This document shows, one piece after another, positions 1 through 7,854 of a stretch of DNA of 64,000 bases. The stretch comes from an uncultured Collinsella sp. (GTDB lineage Bacteria; Actinomycetota; Coriobacteriia; Coriobacteriales; Coriobacteriaceae): positions 28,670 through 92,669 of the forward strand of contig UQIH01000007.1 in NCBI GenBank assembly GCA_900541145.1, in the 5' to 3' direction. Positions within the stretch are counted from its first letter, which is position 1, and every line of letters begins with the position of its first letter. The notes beneath the pieces are model-generated. The model was not told the DNA's origin. It made no database searches and saw only the letters and a list, made by a program, of their open reading frames with translations. Both the position numbers and the translations under genes were made by a program.

Positions 1-108
1 TTCCTCATTTCCAAGTCGAGCGAGCGCGCCTGCGAGTTCTTTGGCATCTCCAAGTACAGTTTTTATAGCTACCTCAATGAGGCCAAGGCGGCGGCCGGCG
101 ACAAGTAG
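1..108 (+). CDS. C-terminal end of a YheO-like PAS/HTH transcriptional regulator (partial)
   Basis: The gene enters from the left edge and only its last 35 codons are visible. The tail contains an ISKSSERACEFFGISKYS stretch followed by a tyrosine-rich recognition-helix-like end (SFYSYLNEAK). This matches the layout of the C-terminus of the complete YheO-type regulator at 20821-21477, where a hydrophobic lead is followed by xxACAATALGISEPSVYRYL. The helix-turn-helix of this family sits at the extreme C-terminus, behind an N-terminal PAS-like domain that lies outside the window here. The family assignment rests on this short similarity alone. The regulated genes cannot be inferred from what is visible. 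Confidence 0.5.
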   Translation, partial: FLISKSSERACEFFGISKYSFYSYLNEAKAAAGDK

Positions 109-231
109 GCGCTCGCCTGGATTGCCCCTCCCCTTTTGGGCGCGAGTTCTGGAAAGCACGAATCCAAGACCGAGCCGCTTGGGAAGTTCCATATAATCGA
201 TGTCATTAGTATTTCGAAAGGATGGAACAGA

Positions 232-1221
232 ATGGCGTTGAGCAAGGCATCATGCACCGGTCGCGGATTGATTCCGGCAATTGGTGGACATGTGCACCGC
301 ATGTTCGATGAGGGTGAAGACGACCTGTTTTCGCTGAGCCTTGACGATGTGATGGATGATCGCCCGTGGACCGCCGACGAACTCATGGGCGGCGGCGCGG
401 CTCGCCCGTCAAGCCCCAATCCCGCACTTGCGCCTAAGACCGCATCTGCGCCGACTCCTGCGCAGTCGGCTGTTTCGACGCCCGCGCCTACACCCGCACC
501 CACTTCGGCGCCCACGCCCGCTCCCCGCCCCGCAAGTGACCCATCCGAGACGGCGGCATTTCTCGCAGCAGCGACGCAGGGCAAATCGGCCGACAGCACT
601 GTTATGTACAGCGCCCAGCAGTTGCCTGTTCCTGCGGCACGCAAGCCTCCGGTCGCAAGGCTCGATGAGCCCGTTGCCCATCAGGTTGCCTACGATTCCT
701 GGGCTGCAACCGATCTGGATGAGACCTCTACCGGCATGCCGGCGCTCGACGTTCCAGTTAACCCGCTTTTTGCCGCCAACACGAGCGCCGCAGACTATGA
801 GGGCGGTACGGCATATTCCGATTATTCCGATGGCTATGCTGGCAACAGTCGCATCGAGACCGAGGACTATGGCACCGCGTCGAGCGATTATCTCGACGAT
901 CCGTACGCTGCCACGCCCGCACCGGAATATGACCCGGAGGCCGCGTCCGCGCCGGCGTATACCAAAAGCACGGGCGAAGAGCGCTTCGCCGATTATTACG
1001 CCGAGGAAAAGGCACTGCGTTTCTCGGAATTTCCGCAGGCAGTCAAGGTTGCCTTTATCGCCATTATCATTGCCCTGCTCGGTGTCATTGCATTTGAGGG
1101 ATTCCAGCTGTTCCGCGGCCCCACCCAAGCGGAGTCGGAGACCCAGCAAAAAGAGGACGATAACCAGTACCTGGACATCAACACCCTCAAGGGCGACCCC
1201 AACGACGGGGACGACGAGTAA
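232..1221 (+). CDS. Hypothetical single-pass membrane protein with proline/alanine-rich linker
   Basis: A 329-residue protein that I do not recognise. It begins with a short acidic segment (FDEGEDDLFSLSLDDVMDD), followed by a long low-complexity linker with PTPAPTPAP-type repeats and an acidic Tyr/Asp/Ser-rich stretch. A single hydrophobic helix (AFIAIIIALLGVIAFEGF) lies about 55 residues from the end, and the tail is acidic. The layout suggests a cytoplasmic N-terminus with a C-terminal membrane anchor. The ATG at 232 is chosen because GAAAGGA at 216-222 gives a good ribosome-binding site. An in-frame ATG at 301 (MFDEGED) is an alternative without a good site. It follows the YheO-like gene on the same strand and ends at a shared terminator. 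Confidence 0.6.
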   Translation: MALSKASCTGRGLIPAIGGHVHRMFDEGEDDLFSLSLDDVMDDRPWTADELMGGGAARPSSPNPALAPKTASAPTPAQSAVSTPAPTPAPTSAPTPAPRPASDPSETAAFLAAATQGKSADSTVMYSAQQLPVPAARKPPVARLDEPVAHQVAYDSWAATDLDETSTGMPALDVPVNPLFAANTSAADYEGGTAYSDYSDGYAGNSRIETEDYGTASSDYLDDPYAATPAPEYDPEAASAPAYTKSTGEERFADYYAEEKALRFSEFPQAVKVAFIAIIIALLGVIAFEGFQLFRGPTQAESETQQKEDDNQYLDINTLKGDPNDGDDE

Positions 1222-1322
1222 CAAATGCCGAAAACTGAGGGCCGTAAACCAAATCAAGCGACTCGCGGGATTGTGGGGGCGTAGACGGGCGAATGGGCCA
1301 TCGACGATTTTGAGCTGGCAAG

Positions 1323-1345
1323 GGCCGGGAATTAGATTCCCGGCC
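1323..1345. terminator. Hairpin terminator between convergent genes
   Basis: A perfect 10-bp inverted repeat, GGCCGGGAAT / ATTCCCGGCC, with a 3-nt loop, is followed by TTTAA on the plus strand. It lies between the convergent membrane-protein gene and the DUF262 gene and probably ends transcription from the plus strand. The matching T-run on the minus strand is weak. Confidence 0.6.
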
Positions 1346-1351
1346 TTTAAC

Positions 1352-3475
1352 CTAGCACTGCTTTATAAGATCGAGCACCGCGGGAATGTCATCGGCATTA
1401 CGAAGGGCAACATAGGTCGGTAGGCCCGGGCCAAATCCACCCTGTGTACGTTTGTCCTGGCACATGTCCTCTGGATCCGTTAGATCATCCACGCTCTTTG
1501 CCAAGCCAACGGCAATCCAGCCACCGTTGCTAGTCCTGCCTTCCAGCACGGCATGCAGTTTTCGCTTGCCCGACCTAAAGCCTACATAGTACTTGGCTAT
1601 GTAGGACTCCCACGAAGGGTTACCACTCAGAACGGACTCGCACACCTCATCGAAAAGTTTCTGGTTGAGCCCACCTTCGGCAAAGGTGGGGTGGTTCTCC
1701 TGCAGAGTCCAGACAGGAGCCTCGTCAGACTCCCCACGAGAAGGACGGTACTTGTCGACGACGTCTGCCGGAAGGTCTGGATACTTCCATATCTCGCACG
1801 CTTCTTTCGCCAGCTCGTCCGCGCGCTGCCCAATCTCTTCCTCACCCCATTTTTCATGCGAGACAATCGATTTGTTTAGGTAGAGCGGGCTGCACTTAAA
1901 TCCGACGTCAGGCAGATTGAGCTTGTCCGAGAACGACCGGTTTGAGTACTCCTGGTTGTAGCCCGTCAGCGTAAGATTTCCCAAGTTGTTGCACAGTCTG
2001 TCGTGGACGTCTTCCCAGTTCTCACCAAGCGATTCCTTCCAGCCGTGCTCATCATCGATCGTCTGGGGCATGATGTGCTCGATCTGGCAATCGTCGGCTG
2101 AGATGGGCTCCTTCGGGTGGTGCCAGTTCTCTATGCGTTCCAGGTAATAGCGCTTTTTAGAGAAGCGGTTGTAGCAGTCACGCGTCTTAAACTCCTCGAC
2201 AAAATGCTCGTCTGTCGGAAAGTATGCGGTCATACCGCTGCTGTGGATAAGGAGCATCGCCGTAACGTACTCCTCGATATCGTCCTGCTGCTCGAGATTG
2301 CGATACATGCCGGCAAAGAAATTATTTAGGCCCGTGGTAAGTCTGCCGCAAACCGCTCGCCTGAACAGAAACGACTCGATAGTCTCGCAGATACGTAAAA
2401 ACGCATTGCGGTCTAGTCCATTCCCCTCGTAAACCGAATAAAGCAACATTAAGAGGGGCCTTATCTGCTTCACGTCGAGGCTTACGATCCTGCCGAACAC
2501 TCGGCGCAATCCGTCGTCCTTCTCCTTACCAAGGAACAGACTGGCGTATCTATGTGCATACCCGCGCAGCTCCTTAAGCAGGCCCTCGGTGTCACCATCG
2601 TAGTCGTCGGCGAAATAGCGCTTAAACTCGTAGTAAGCCTCGTTCTCCTTCGGCATCCTATTGGGAACTTTAAGCCACAGCCAGTACCAGATAAATGCAT
2701 TGAACTCTTCTTCGCCGCCTTTTCCGAACAAACGCTCGAGCGGATGCCAGTAACCCTCGTAAAGCTTGGTCTGCTCGTCGTTAGGGAGCGACATAAGAAC
2801 GTAGTTACGAATGAGGTCAATAGGCGTGAGCGGCTTGCCCTTGGAATTCATGGACTCAAATATGAGCTGAGCATTATCAACGCCAGCGGTGAGCTTAGTG
2901 TCGATGACCTGTACGCGGTTTAGCCCCGCCCAAAGCCTTGCAGGGTCGAATGATTTCCCGTGCATCTTTTCACGGAAGAACGCATGGTTCTCGACGATCC
3001 GATCCGATTTTTCATCTGGCACGGGAGACCCAGACACGATGGAGAACAGCGTCTCTTTATCGTCCTGCGAGAGCACCAGCTTGTAGCGCGCCAGACCGTT
3101 GTAGTCATCATCGTTAAAGAGGTAGTTCTTCCGCAGCGCTGAGATCTTGAGGTCTCCAAGGAAGCCGGCCTTGTCGGGGTTGCTCTCCAAATAGTCAGCC
3201 AAGGCAGCAATCATCAACGAAAACGTCGTCATGCGCTGCTGTCCGTCGATCAGCAGCACGCGCGAAATACTCGTGGCCGAGCTCTCGGACTCGGGGATGT
3301 AGAGCATCGACCCCACGAAGTGCGATACGCCATCACGCCCCGCTCGCATAACGTCATCCCAAAGCACCTCGCACTCTTTTACGCTCCACGAGTAAACTCG
3401 CTGGTACACGGGAATGACGAACTGCATCTTCGCCACGCCCATAAGGTCGAGTAGATTTGCCTCGGTTGCTTTCAT
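1352..3475 (-). CDS. DUF262/DUF1524 (GmrSD-type) protein, putative type IV restriction or defence nuclease
   Basis: The 707-residue protein has an N-terminal DUF262 (ParB/GmrS-like) domain with the IPVYQRVYSW motif near residue 21 and LIDGQQRMTTF near residue 75. It has a central DUF1524 HNH-type nuclease domain around residues 465-520 (IEHIMPQT, then LGNLTLTGYN). The C-terminal ~110 residues resemble DUF5655, but the usual GHWGNGD core is replaced by GGFGPGLP. In the GmrSD family, DUF262 carries nucleotide-dependent regulation and DUF1524 cuts modified DNA, so defence against phages with modified DNA is the likely role. The ATG at 3475 is preceded by AAAGAGGGGG. The histidines and asparagine expected of the HNH fold are present, so it appears intact. 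Confidence 0.8.
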   Translation of the reverse strand: MKATEANLLDLMGVAKMQFVIPVYQRVYSWSVKECEVLWDDVMRAGRDGVSHFVGSMLYIPESESSATSISRVLLIDGQQRMTTFSLMIAALADYLESNPDKAGFLGDLKISALRKNYLFNDDDYNGLARYKLVLSQDDKETLFSIVSGSPVPDEKSDRIVENHAFFREKMHGKSFDPARLWAGLNRVQVIDTKLTAGVDNAQLIFESMNSKGKPLTPIDLIRNYVLMSLPNDEQTKLYEGYWHPLERLFGKGGEEEFNAFIWYWLWLKVPNRMPKENEAYYEFKRYFADDYDGDTEGLLKELRGYAHRYASLFLGKEKDDGLRRVFGRIVSLDVKQIRPLLMLLYSVYEGNGLDRNAFLRICETIESFLFRRAVCGRLTTGLNNFFAGMYRNLEQQDDIEEYVTAMLLIHSSGMTAYFPTDEHFVEEFKTRDCYNRFSKKRYYLERIENWHHPKEPISADDCQIEHIMPQTIDDEHGWKESLGENWEDVHDRLCNNLGNLTLTGYNQEYSNRSFSDKLNLPDVGFKCSPLYLNKSIVSHEKWGEEEIGQRADELAKEACEIWKYPDLPADVVDKYRPSRGESDEAPVWTLQENHPTFAEGGLNQKLFDEVCESVLSGNPSWESYIAKYYVGFRSGKRKLHAVLEGRTSNGGWIAVGLAKSVDDLTDPEDMCQDKRTQGGFGPGLPTYVALRNADDIPAVLDLIKQC

Positions 3476-3927
3476 TTGCGGTTGCCCCCTCTTTCTTGTT
3501 TACGCCGTTTGCAGTCAGTCCCCCACTGAGCGGAGGGTGCCAAAGACGAGAGCATCGAAGCACAGAAGCAACCGGGATGTTCATATCGTTAGATTTTACA
3601 ACGCAAGCAAACGCTTACGCCGTCAGGGTGGCGCGCGATCGCTGCGCGCCACTCCCCAAAATCATACGATGTCAAAAGACTGACACTTGTGTATGCCTTT
3701 TGACATTGCCACGGACTTACGGGTTTCTTGTCTCATATGCCAAGAGCGGATATCTAGATCGCTGCCCCTCCCGCCCAAAGGAGCTCGACAAGAACTGATC
3801 GAAGGGCAAATCAGACATCGAGCAAGTCGCCGACATGCTCATCGCGCCTCGCAAAAAGATGGGCAAACACGGGACCATCTTAAGCGGTGGCGATGATGAC
3901 ACGGAATTGCAGCCGAATCGCCCCGAC
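3476..3927. other. Intergenic region with two inverted repeats; no convincing gene
   Basis: This 452-bp gap separates the DUF262 gene from the 787-residue protein gene. It holds a GC palindrome at 3628-3652 (GTGGCGCGC / GCGCGCCAC) and an AT-rich inverted repeat at 3670-3705. Plus-strand codons from about 3785 to 3930 read like protein, but no start or family could be recognised, so this may be a gene remnant. The lower half probably contains the promoter of the DUF262 gene. Confidence 0.5.
3670..3705. promoter_or_regulatory. Inverted repeat TGTCAAAAG / CTTTTGACA
   Basis: Two perfect 9-bp arms (3670-3678 and 3697-3705) are separated by 18 bp, putting their centres 27 bp apart. The site lies about 200 bp upstream of the DUF262 gene. 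Neither strand has a terminator-like T-run after it, so an operator is more plausible than a terminator. Function is inferred from form alone. Confidence 0.4.
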
Positions 3928-6291
3928 CTATTCGCCACCCGATGCTGGCAAGCTGTTGAGCGGCTCGCTCTCACCGGCGGCACCAAGGCGCTTCTGCATC
4001 TTCTCGATCTGCTTAAGGGTCGAAGTCAAATACCCAAGACCCTTCTTCAACTGCTTAAGCAACCCGCCATTCCTGCGGTCCCCCTTTCCATTCTCCTTCT
4101 CGACATCCTCCTCAACACCAGCGATGCTGCGCTGCACGGCCTCGGCCGCCTTCTGCACCAAAATGGCTCCCTCATGCGGGCAGCGGTCAGTTGCCACATC
4201 AAGAAATGCGAGAAGCCTTGAGCATTCAACGAGCACGAACTGCGCATAGTCCTCCCCCATCGACGCCGCCAGGGCAACGCCGCTAGAACCCAAAAGGCCA
4301 AACGCAGCGCCGCCGCCAGCAATTAAAGCGGTGCCACCGGCCATGCCCATGCCGCCGGCGGCCAAGGCGCCGCCGCCAGCAGCAGCAAGACTCGCATTGA
4401 CGAGCGCAGCCCCGTGAAGGCCGACAAACGAGCCTCCAAAGATACCGACAGCAATATCCGGAGCCAATGCCGCGGCCACTCCTCCTGTGCCCAGGGCCGC
4501 CGCCACGGCAATGGCGCCGCCTACCAAGACCTTTGGCAATGTACCTGAGAGCTCACGGATATGCGCCCCGCATTGCTTCTCTAGGGAACGCACGGCGTCC
4601 AAATCAACCGCGTCTTGTCTCCTGGGAAATTCATCTTTAACCCAAGCCCCGCTCCCCTTCAAACCTTTGTATTCCTTCTTCTCTTCATCTCCTATCTGGA
4701 AATAGGGGCGAAACTCAACCAGCTCCTGAGCGATCAGCAAAGCGCGCACCTTGCCGCCTCGCTGCCGCGAAATAGCCTCAAGGGCTCCGTACGCATCTTC
4801 CTCGCTCAAAAAATAGCCGCCTGCATCAATGCCTAGGCCATCCGTGACCGAATCCTGCCACGCGCGGGCCCAGCTCCTCTTTTGCCCTTTGCGCACTTCG
4901 TTCTTCTCGTTCCCGCAGTCGTAGTTGATGGCGGCAAGCTTCAGCGAGAAGGCAATCCTCGTCGTCTCTCTATCTAGGCTATAAAAGTGGAATCCATCGA
5001 AGATATCCTGGCGGCGCCTGGCGCGCTCAGTCCAAGCCTCGGACATTTCCTCCGCCATATAGCCCCAGTCGGCATGGAGTGCAAACGCAAGGCGTCCAAC
5101 TCCAACGTAGTTTATTCGCAAGAAGAACTTCTGGGCGAACACGACCTTGTTCCCCTCGCATTCGATACCCGCCCTGACCGCCGCCGTCGCCAGATTCGCC
5201 AGAACGAACGAAGTACTCGAAACCGTGACCATGCGAGTGAGGGCCCTGCTGTTGTAGGGCATGAAATGCGAAGCCTTGAGCTTGCGCAAGCCGGAGACAT
5301 CACTCACTTCGCAACGTTCTAGCTCGGCCTTGAGCCTTGAAAGCATGTAGAGACAACGAACGATAACCTCGTTGGCCACGACTGCTGGCACCTGGCTTAA
5401 AGCTTGATCGAAAAGACCGACTTCCGTCCGAAGGTCGAAGCGAATGGGCTTGCCGTCCTCGGTTTTGAACGCCGTTCCGTTAAACAGCTTTGAGATCCAT
5501 TGCTGAATGCGAATATCCTTGCCCTTATAGGCAATCCGCATGTCTTGAAAAACAGGCAGGGAGGAGAGCTCCTTTAGCAGGGACAGCACAACGCCGGGAA
5601 TACCCGTCCCCTTACCGGGGTTTGAACTAGACCCCGCCATGTCGCTCACGAGATGCATTGCCCAGAACAGAGTGCCAAACGCGATCTTCTCTGGAACGTT
5701 CCTGCCTATAAGAGGGCGGTCAGGATCGAAGGCGGCGGCAGGCAGGTCAAAGGCGACAAACCGGCCGGCCGTATCGGTGCCATAGCCTTTGCACGTGAAT
5801 TGCGAGAGGATCGAACACGCAAGGCCAACCAAGCTCGGGTGGTGCGAGAAATCCCGCAGATGATGTTGGAGCCCGCCGCCAAACTCGGCAGTCAGCTTGT
5901 CCGCGGCAAGAGGAAACCCTTTCTCTAGAAAGCGAATAGCGTCTTCTAGAGTTGCATCCGCCTTTGTCATACCCGCAGACTTGGCAATCGTAAGAACGAA
6001 TTTGCCAACCTTCTCGTCGCCCCACTCTTTGGCACCCTCTAGGTTGAAGTCTTTCTGCCACAGGATATTCAACGCGCCCGTGAGGAGCCCGCTAACGGCT
6101 GCAAGTTCATAGTCGAGCTTCGTAGCCTTTTCAGCCCGAGGGTCAAAATCAAAGAGGACCTCCTCCCCATCGGGAGCGTCCTTAAAACCAACCAGCACGG
6201 CGCTACCGTTCAGCGGCACAGATGCAACTTTGGGCAGTTGAGGCATGGTGTAAACTATCTCGCCGCCACTAAAAACAAGTTCGTCTGCCAT
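3928..6291 (-). CDS. Large protein of unknown function with a glycine-zipper hydrophobic segment
   Basis: A 787-residue protein that I cannot assign to a named domain. The N-terminal half contains a His-rich motif (LQHHLRDFSHHPSLVGL, about residue 130) and a conserved-looking block (FWAMHLVSDMAGSS, then GTGIPG) near residues 205-230. Residues of roughly 575-690 form a long Gly/Ala-rich hydrophobic region (GGVAAALAP, LAAAGGGALAAGGMGMAGG) typical of glycine-zipper membrane-inserting segments. The C-terminus is charged and helix-rich. The ATG at 6291 is chosen because GGAGGAAG lies 6 nt upstream; a longer GTG start at 6333 lacks such a site. It follows an exonuclease and a small ORF on the same strand. 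A membrane-damaging defence effector is possible but unproven. Confidence 0.6.
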   Translation of the reverse strand: MADELVFSGGEIVYTMPQLPKVASVPLNGSAVLVGFKDAPDGEEVLFDFDPRAEKATKLDYELAAVSGLLTGALNILWQKDFNLEGAKEWGDEKVGKFVLTIAKSAGMTKADATLEDAIRFLEKGFPLAADKLTAEFGGGLQHHLRDFSHHPSLVGLACSILSQFTCKGYGTDTAGRFVAFDLPAAAFDPDRPLIGRNVPEKIAFGTLFWAMHLVSDMAGSSSNPGKGTGIPGVVLSLLKELSSLPVFQDMRIAYKGKDIRIQQWISKLFNGTAFKTEDGKPIRFDLRTEVGLFDQALSQVPAVVANEVIVRCLYMLSRLKAELERCEVSDVSGLRKLKASHFMPYNSRALTRMVTVSSTSFVLANLATAAVRAGIECEGNKVVFAQKFFLRINYVGVGRLAFALHADWGYMAEEMSEAWTERARRRQDIFDGFHFYSLDRETTRIAFSLKLAAINYDCGNEKNEVRKGQKRSWARAWQDSVTDGLGIDAGGYFLSEEDAYGALEAISRQRGGKVRALLIAQELVEFRPYFQIGDEEKKEYKGLKGSGAWVKDEFPRRQDAVDLDAVRSLEKQCGAHIRELSGTLPKVLVGGAIAVAAALGTGGVAAALAPDIAVGIFGGSFVGLHGAALVNASLAAAGGGALAAGGMGMAGGTALIAGGGAAFGLLGSSGVALAASMGEDYAQFVLVECSRLLAFLDVATDRCPHEGAILVQKAAEAVQRSIAGVEEDVEKENGKGDRRNGGLLKQLKKGLGYLTSTLKQIEKMQKRLGAAGESEPLNSLPASGGE

Positions 6292-6356
6292 ACCGGCTTC
6301 CTCCTGCAAACGCGTAAAACTAGATTGCTCCACGCCGCCAAATCCCTCTCGTAGAA

Positions 6357-6661
6357 CTACTCGATAATCTCGATGATGCAGTTGCTCAGAACCTCGTCGG
6401 AACTGTTCACCTCTGGCAGCCTGTACGCCTCATTGTGAACGATAACGCGCGCAGCGTCACGGGTCTATGCCTGCCCATCCAGCGAATCATGTTAGCAAGC
6501 CGTTCTTCGACAATGGATGCCATCTCGGTGTCCATACTCTTGACCTGCCTGGTCTCGGCGGGCGTCAGCGTGTCCTTGAATAGCATCTCAAGCACAGCCC
6601 TCTGATGCTGATTCTGGAATCCTTCCCGCAACCATTCCTTCTGCTTACGCCCAATGGGCAC
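6357..6661 (-). pseudogene. Small frameshifted gene between the exonuclease and the glycine-zipper gene
   Basis: A GTG at 6661 starts 3 nt after the exonuclease stop, with GGAAGG just upstream, so translation is probably coupled. The first ~65 codons encode a basic helical protein (GRKQKEWLREG, TPAETRQVKSMDTEM). Near 6465-6475 coding quality moves to another frame. The original frame runs into poor sequence and stops at 6407-6409, while the other frame continues with a natural-looking tail (ARVIVHNEAYRLPEV, then SNCIIEIIE) to a TAG at 6357-6359. A single-base indel best explains this, making a ~100-residue protein of unknown family. Programmed frameshifting or a sequencing error cannot be excluded. 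Confidence 0.5.
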
Positions 6662-6665
6662 CCGC

Positions 6666-7400
6666 CTACCTTCCCGCCGCCTTCAGCTTCAGCAGCAGGT
6701 CGCCCAGCTCGGGGCACTTGCTAGAAAGGCGCGTCTGAGCTCGCTCGCCCATCCCCCACCGCTGGCGGACTTCCTGGGCGCGCGGGCTCACGCGGTAGTC
6801 CCCGTCCATCACCTGCTTGAGCAGCTTGGCGGTCACGCGCGCATCGGCAAGGGCGCTGTGGGCGTGACCCGTCGACTCGTCGAACTCGATGCCAAACCAC
6901 GTCGCCGCGTCACTCAAAGAGACGCACCCGTGGCTGCCCACGTCCATGATCGAGGTGTAAAACGCCTGCAGGTCGGCCCAATCCGTAGGAAATGCGGAAA
7001 GATCGATGTGCTTTGCCTGGCACTCGGTCAAAAGCTGTCGACGGTCCGCCCCGCTCCAGCAAACTACCTGTGCGGAGTAGCGACCGATCCAATCGCTGAG
7101 CCTTTTGATTACCATGTAGAGCGGATCGGCCATCGCAGTGTCCACGGCCGATATCCCCGTAAGCTCGCGGACGGAAAACGCAACGCCTTCGGTAAATTCC
7201 GTCTGCACAAACTGCGAGAACTCGCCCATAACGTTGCCGTGGTAATCGAGCTTGACGGCGCCGGCCTCGATAATCTCATTACGCAGCCCACGTCGCTGGC
7301 GCTGCTTTGGCACCGGCGCAAACTCAAAGTCCAGCACAATCTGGCGCGCAAAGTTCGTCGTATCGATAGCCGAGATACACGGCGTCTTTTCAGCTGACAC
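6666..7400 (-). CDS. DEDDh-family 3'-5' exonuclease (DnaQ/RNase T-like)
   Basis: The 244-residue protein has the exonuclease fold signature. Acidic pair D24/E26 lies in IVLDFEF (ExoI), an aspartate-containing ExoII region follows the AFPTDWADLQAFY segment, and the HSALADARVTA motif near residue 205 supplies the His and Asp of ExoIII. It would remove nucleotides from 3' ends of DNA or RNA using two metal ions. No polymerase or helicase domain is attached. The start is a GTG at 7400 with AAAGG upstream. The stop is followed at once by the start of a small ORF and then the glycine-zipper protein, which suggests one transcript. Confidence 0.85.
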   Translation of the reverse strand: MSAEKTPCISAIDTTNFARQIVLDFEFAPVPKQRQRRGLRNEIIEAGAVKLDYHGNVMGEFSQFVQTEFTEGVAFSVRELTGISAVDTAMADPLYMVIKRLSDWIGRYSAQVVCWSGADRRQLLTECQAKHIDLSAFPTDWADLQAFYTSIMDVGSHGCVSLSDAATWFGIEFDESTGHAHSALADARVTAKLLKQVMDGDYRVSPRAQEVRQRWGMGERAQTRLSSKCPELGDLLLKLKAAGR

Positions 7401-7854
7401 GGTTAGGGCCTTTCTCCGTTGCTGGCCGCTTACTACACAGGCGGCTACATTGCCGTAAGGATAGGCGCCCGTGCGGACATGAAAGCAGGGCGCAATGCCA
7501 TACGCCAGGCACTCGCCATGCAGACGGCCCCAAGAAAGTCGCCCGCTCTATTCAAATGCGTGAAAAAGTTTAGGCCCGGTGACTTGAATCAGCGGTCATC
7601 CCGGGCCCATCAGAGCTCGTAGAACTCTTGGTTGCTTTGGTCTCGCTCTTCACGGCGCTTATCGAACTTTCCGAGGCACTCAAGCAGCATTCGAAGCATA
7701 ACAAGTCGCTGCCATTAAGGCACTGACCTCTTGACCAAGCAACGGCGCTGCCCAGCTATCACCCTTGGGCTGCCGTCAACTTTATTCTATCCGCGAGCAT
7801 CTGGTTTACCAAATGGATTTTCGGTAAAGGAAGCACGGCACGCCCGCAAAACCA
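7401..7854. other. Intergenic region with a hairpin and a possible 29-codon ORF
   Basis: This 454-bp gap between the exonuclease and the DUF4143 ATPase has no clear gene. On the minus strand an ATG at 7699 opens a 29-codon reading frame (MLRMLLECLGKFDKRREE...) ending in a TGA at 7610-7612, immediately before the terminator hairpin at 7573-7607. No good ribosome-binding site precedes it. It could be a micro-protein, the tail of a decayed gene, or chance. Confidence 0.4.
7573..7607 (-). terminator. Rho-independent terminator downstream of the DUF4143 ATPase gene
   Basis: GGCCCGGTGAC pairs with GTCATCCCGGGCC across an 11-nt loop. On the minus strand the stem is followed by TAAACTTTTT. It lies about 250 bp after the DUF4143 ATPase stop and would insulate that transcript from the exonuclease gene. 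Confidence 0.65.

Noticed and set aside
3785..3930. Plus-strand coding remnant
   Set aside because: The reading looks protein-like but has no start, no motif and no known family; too weak to call a pseudogene.
6654..7397. Long plus-strand frame opposite the exonuclease
   Set aside because: The minus-strand frame has clear DEDDh motifs and the plus frame has none.
7401..7854. tRNA or other RNA gene in the gap
   Set aside because: The only strong fold is the terminator hairpin; no cloverleaf or T-loop sequence was found.
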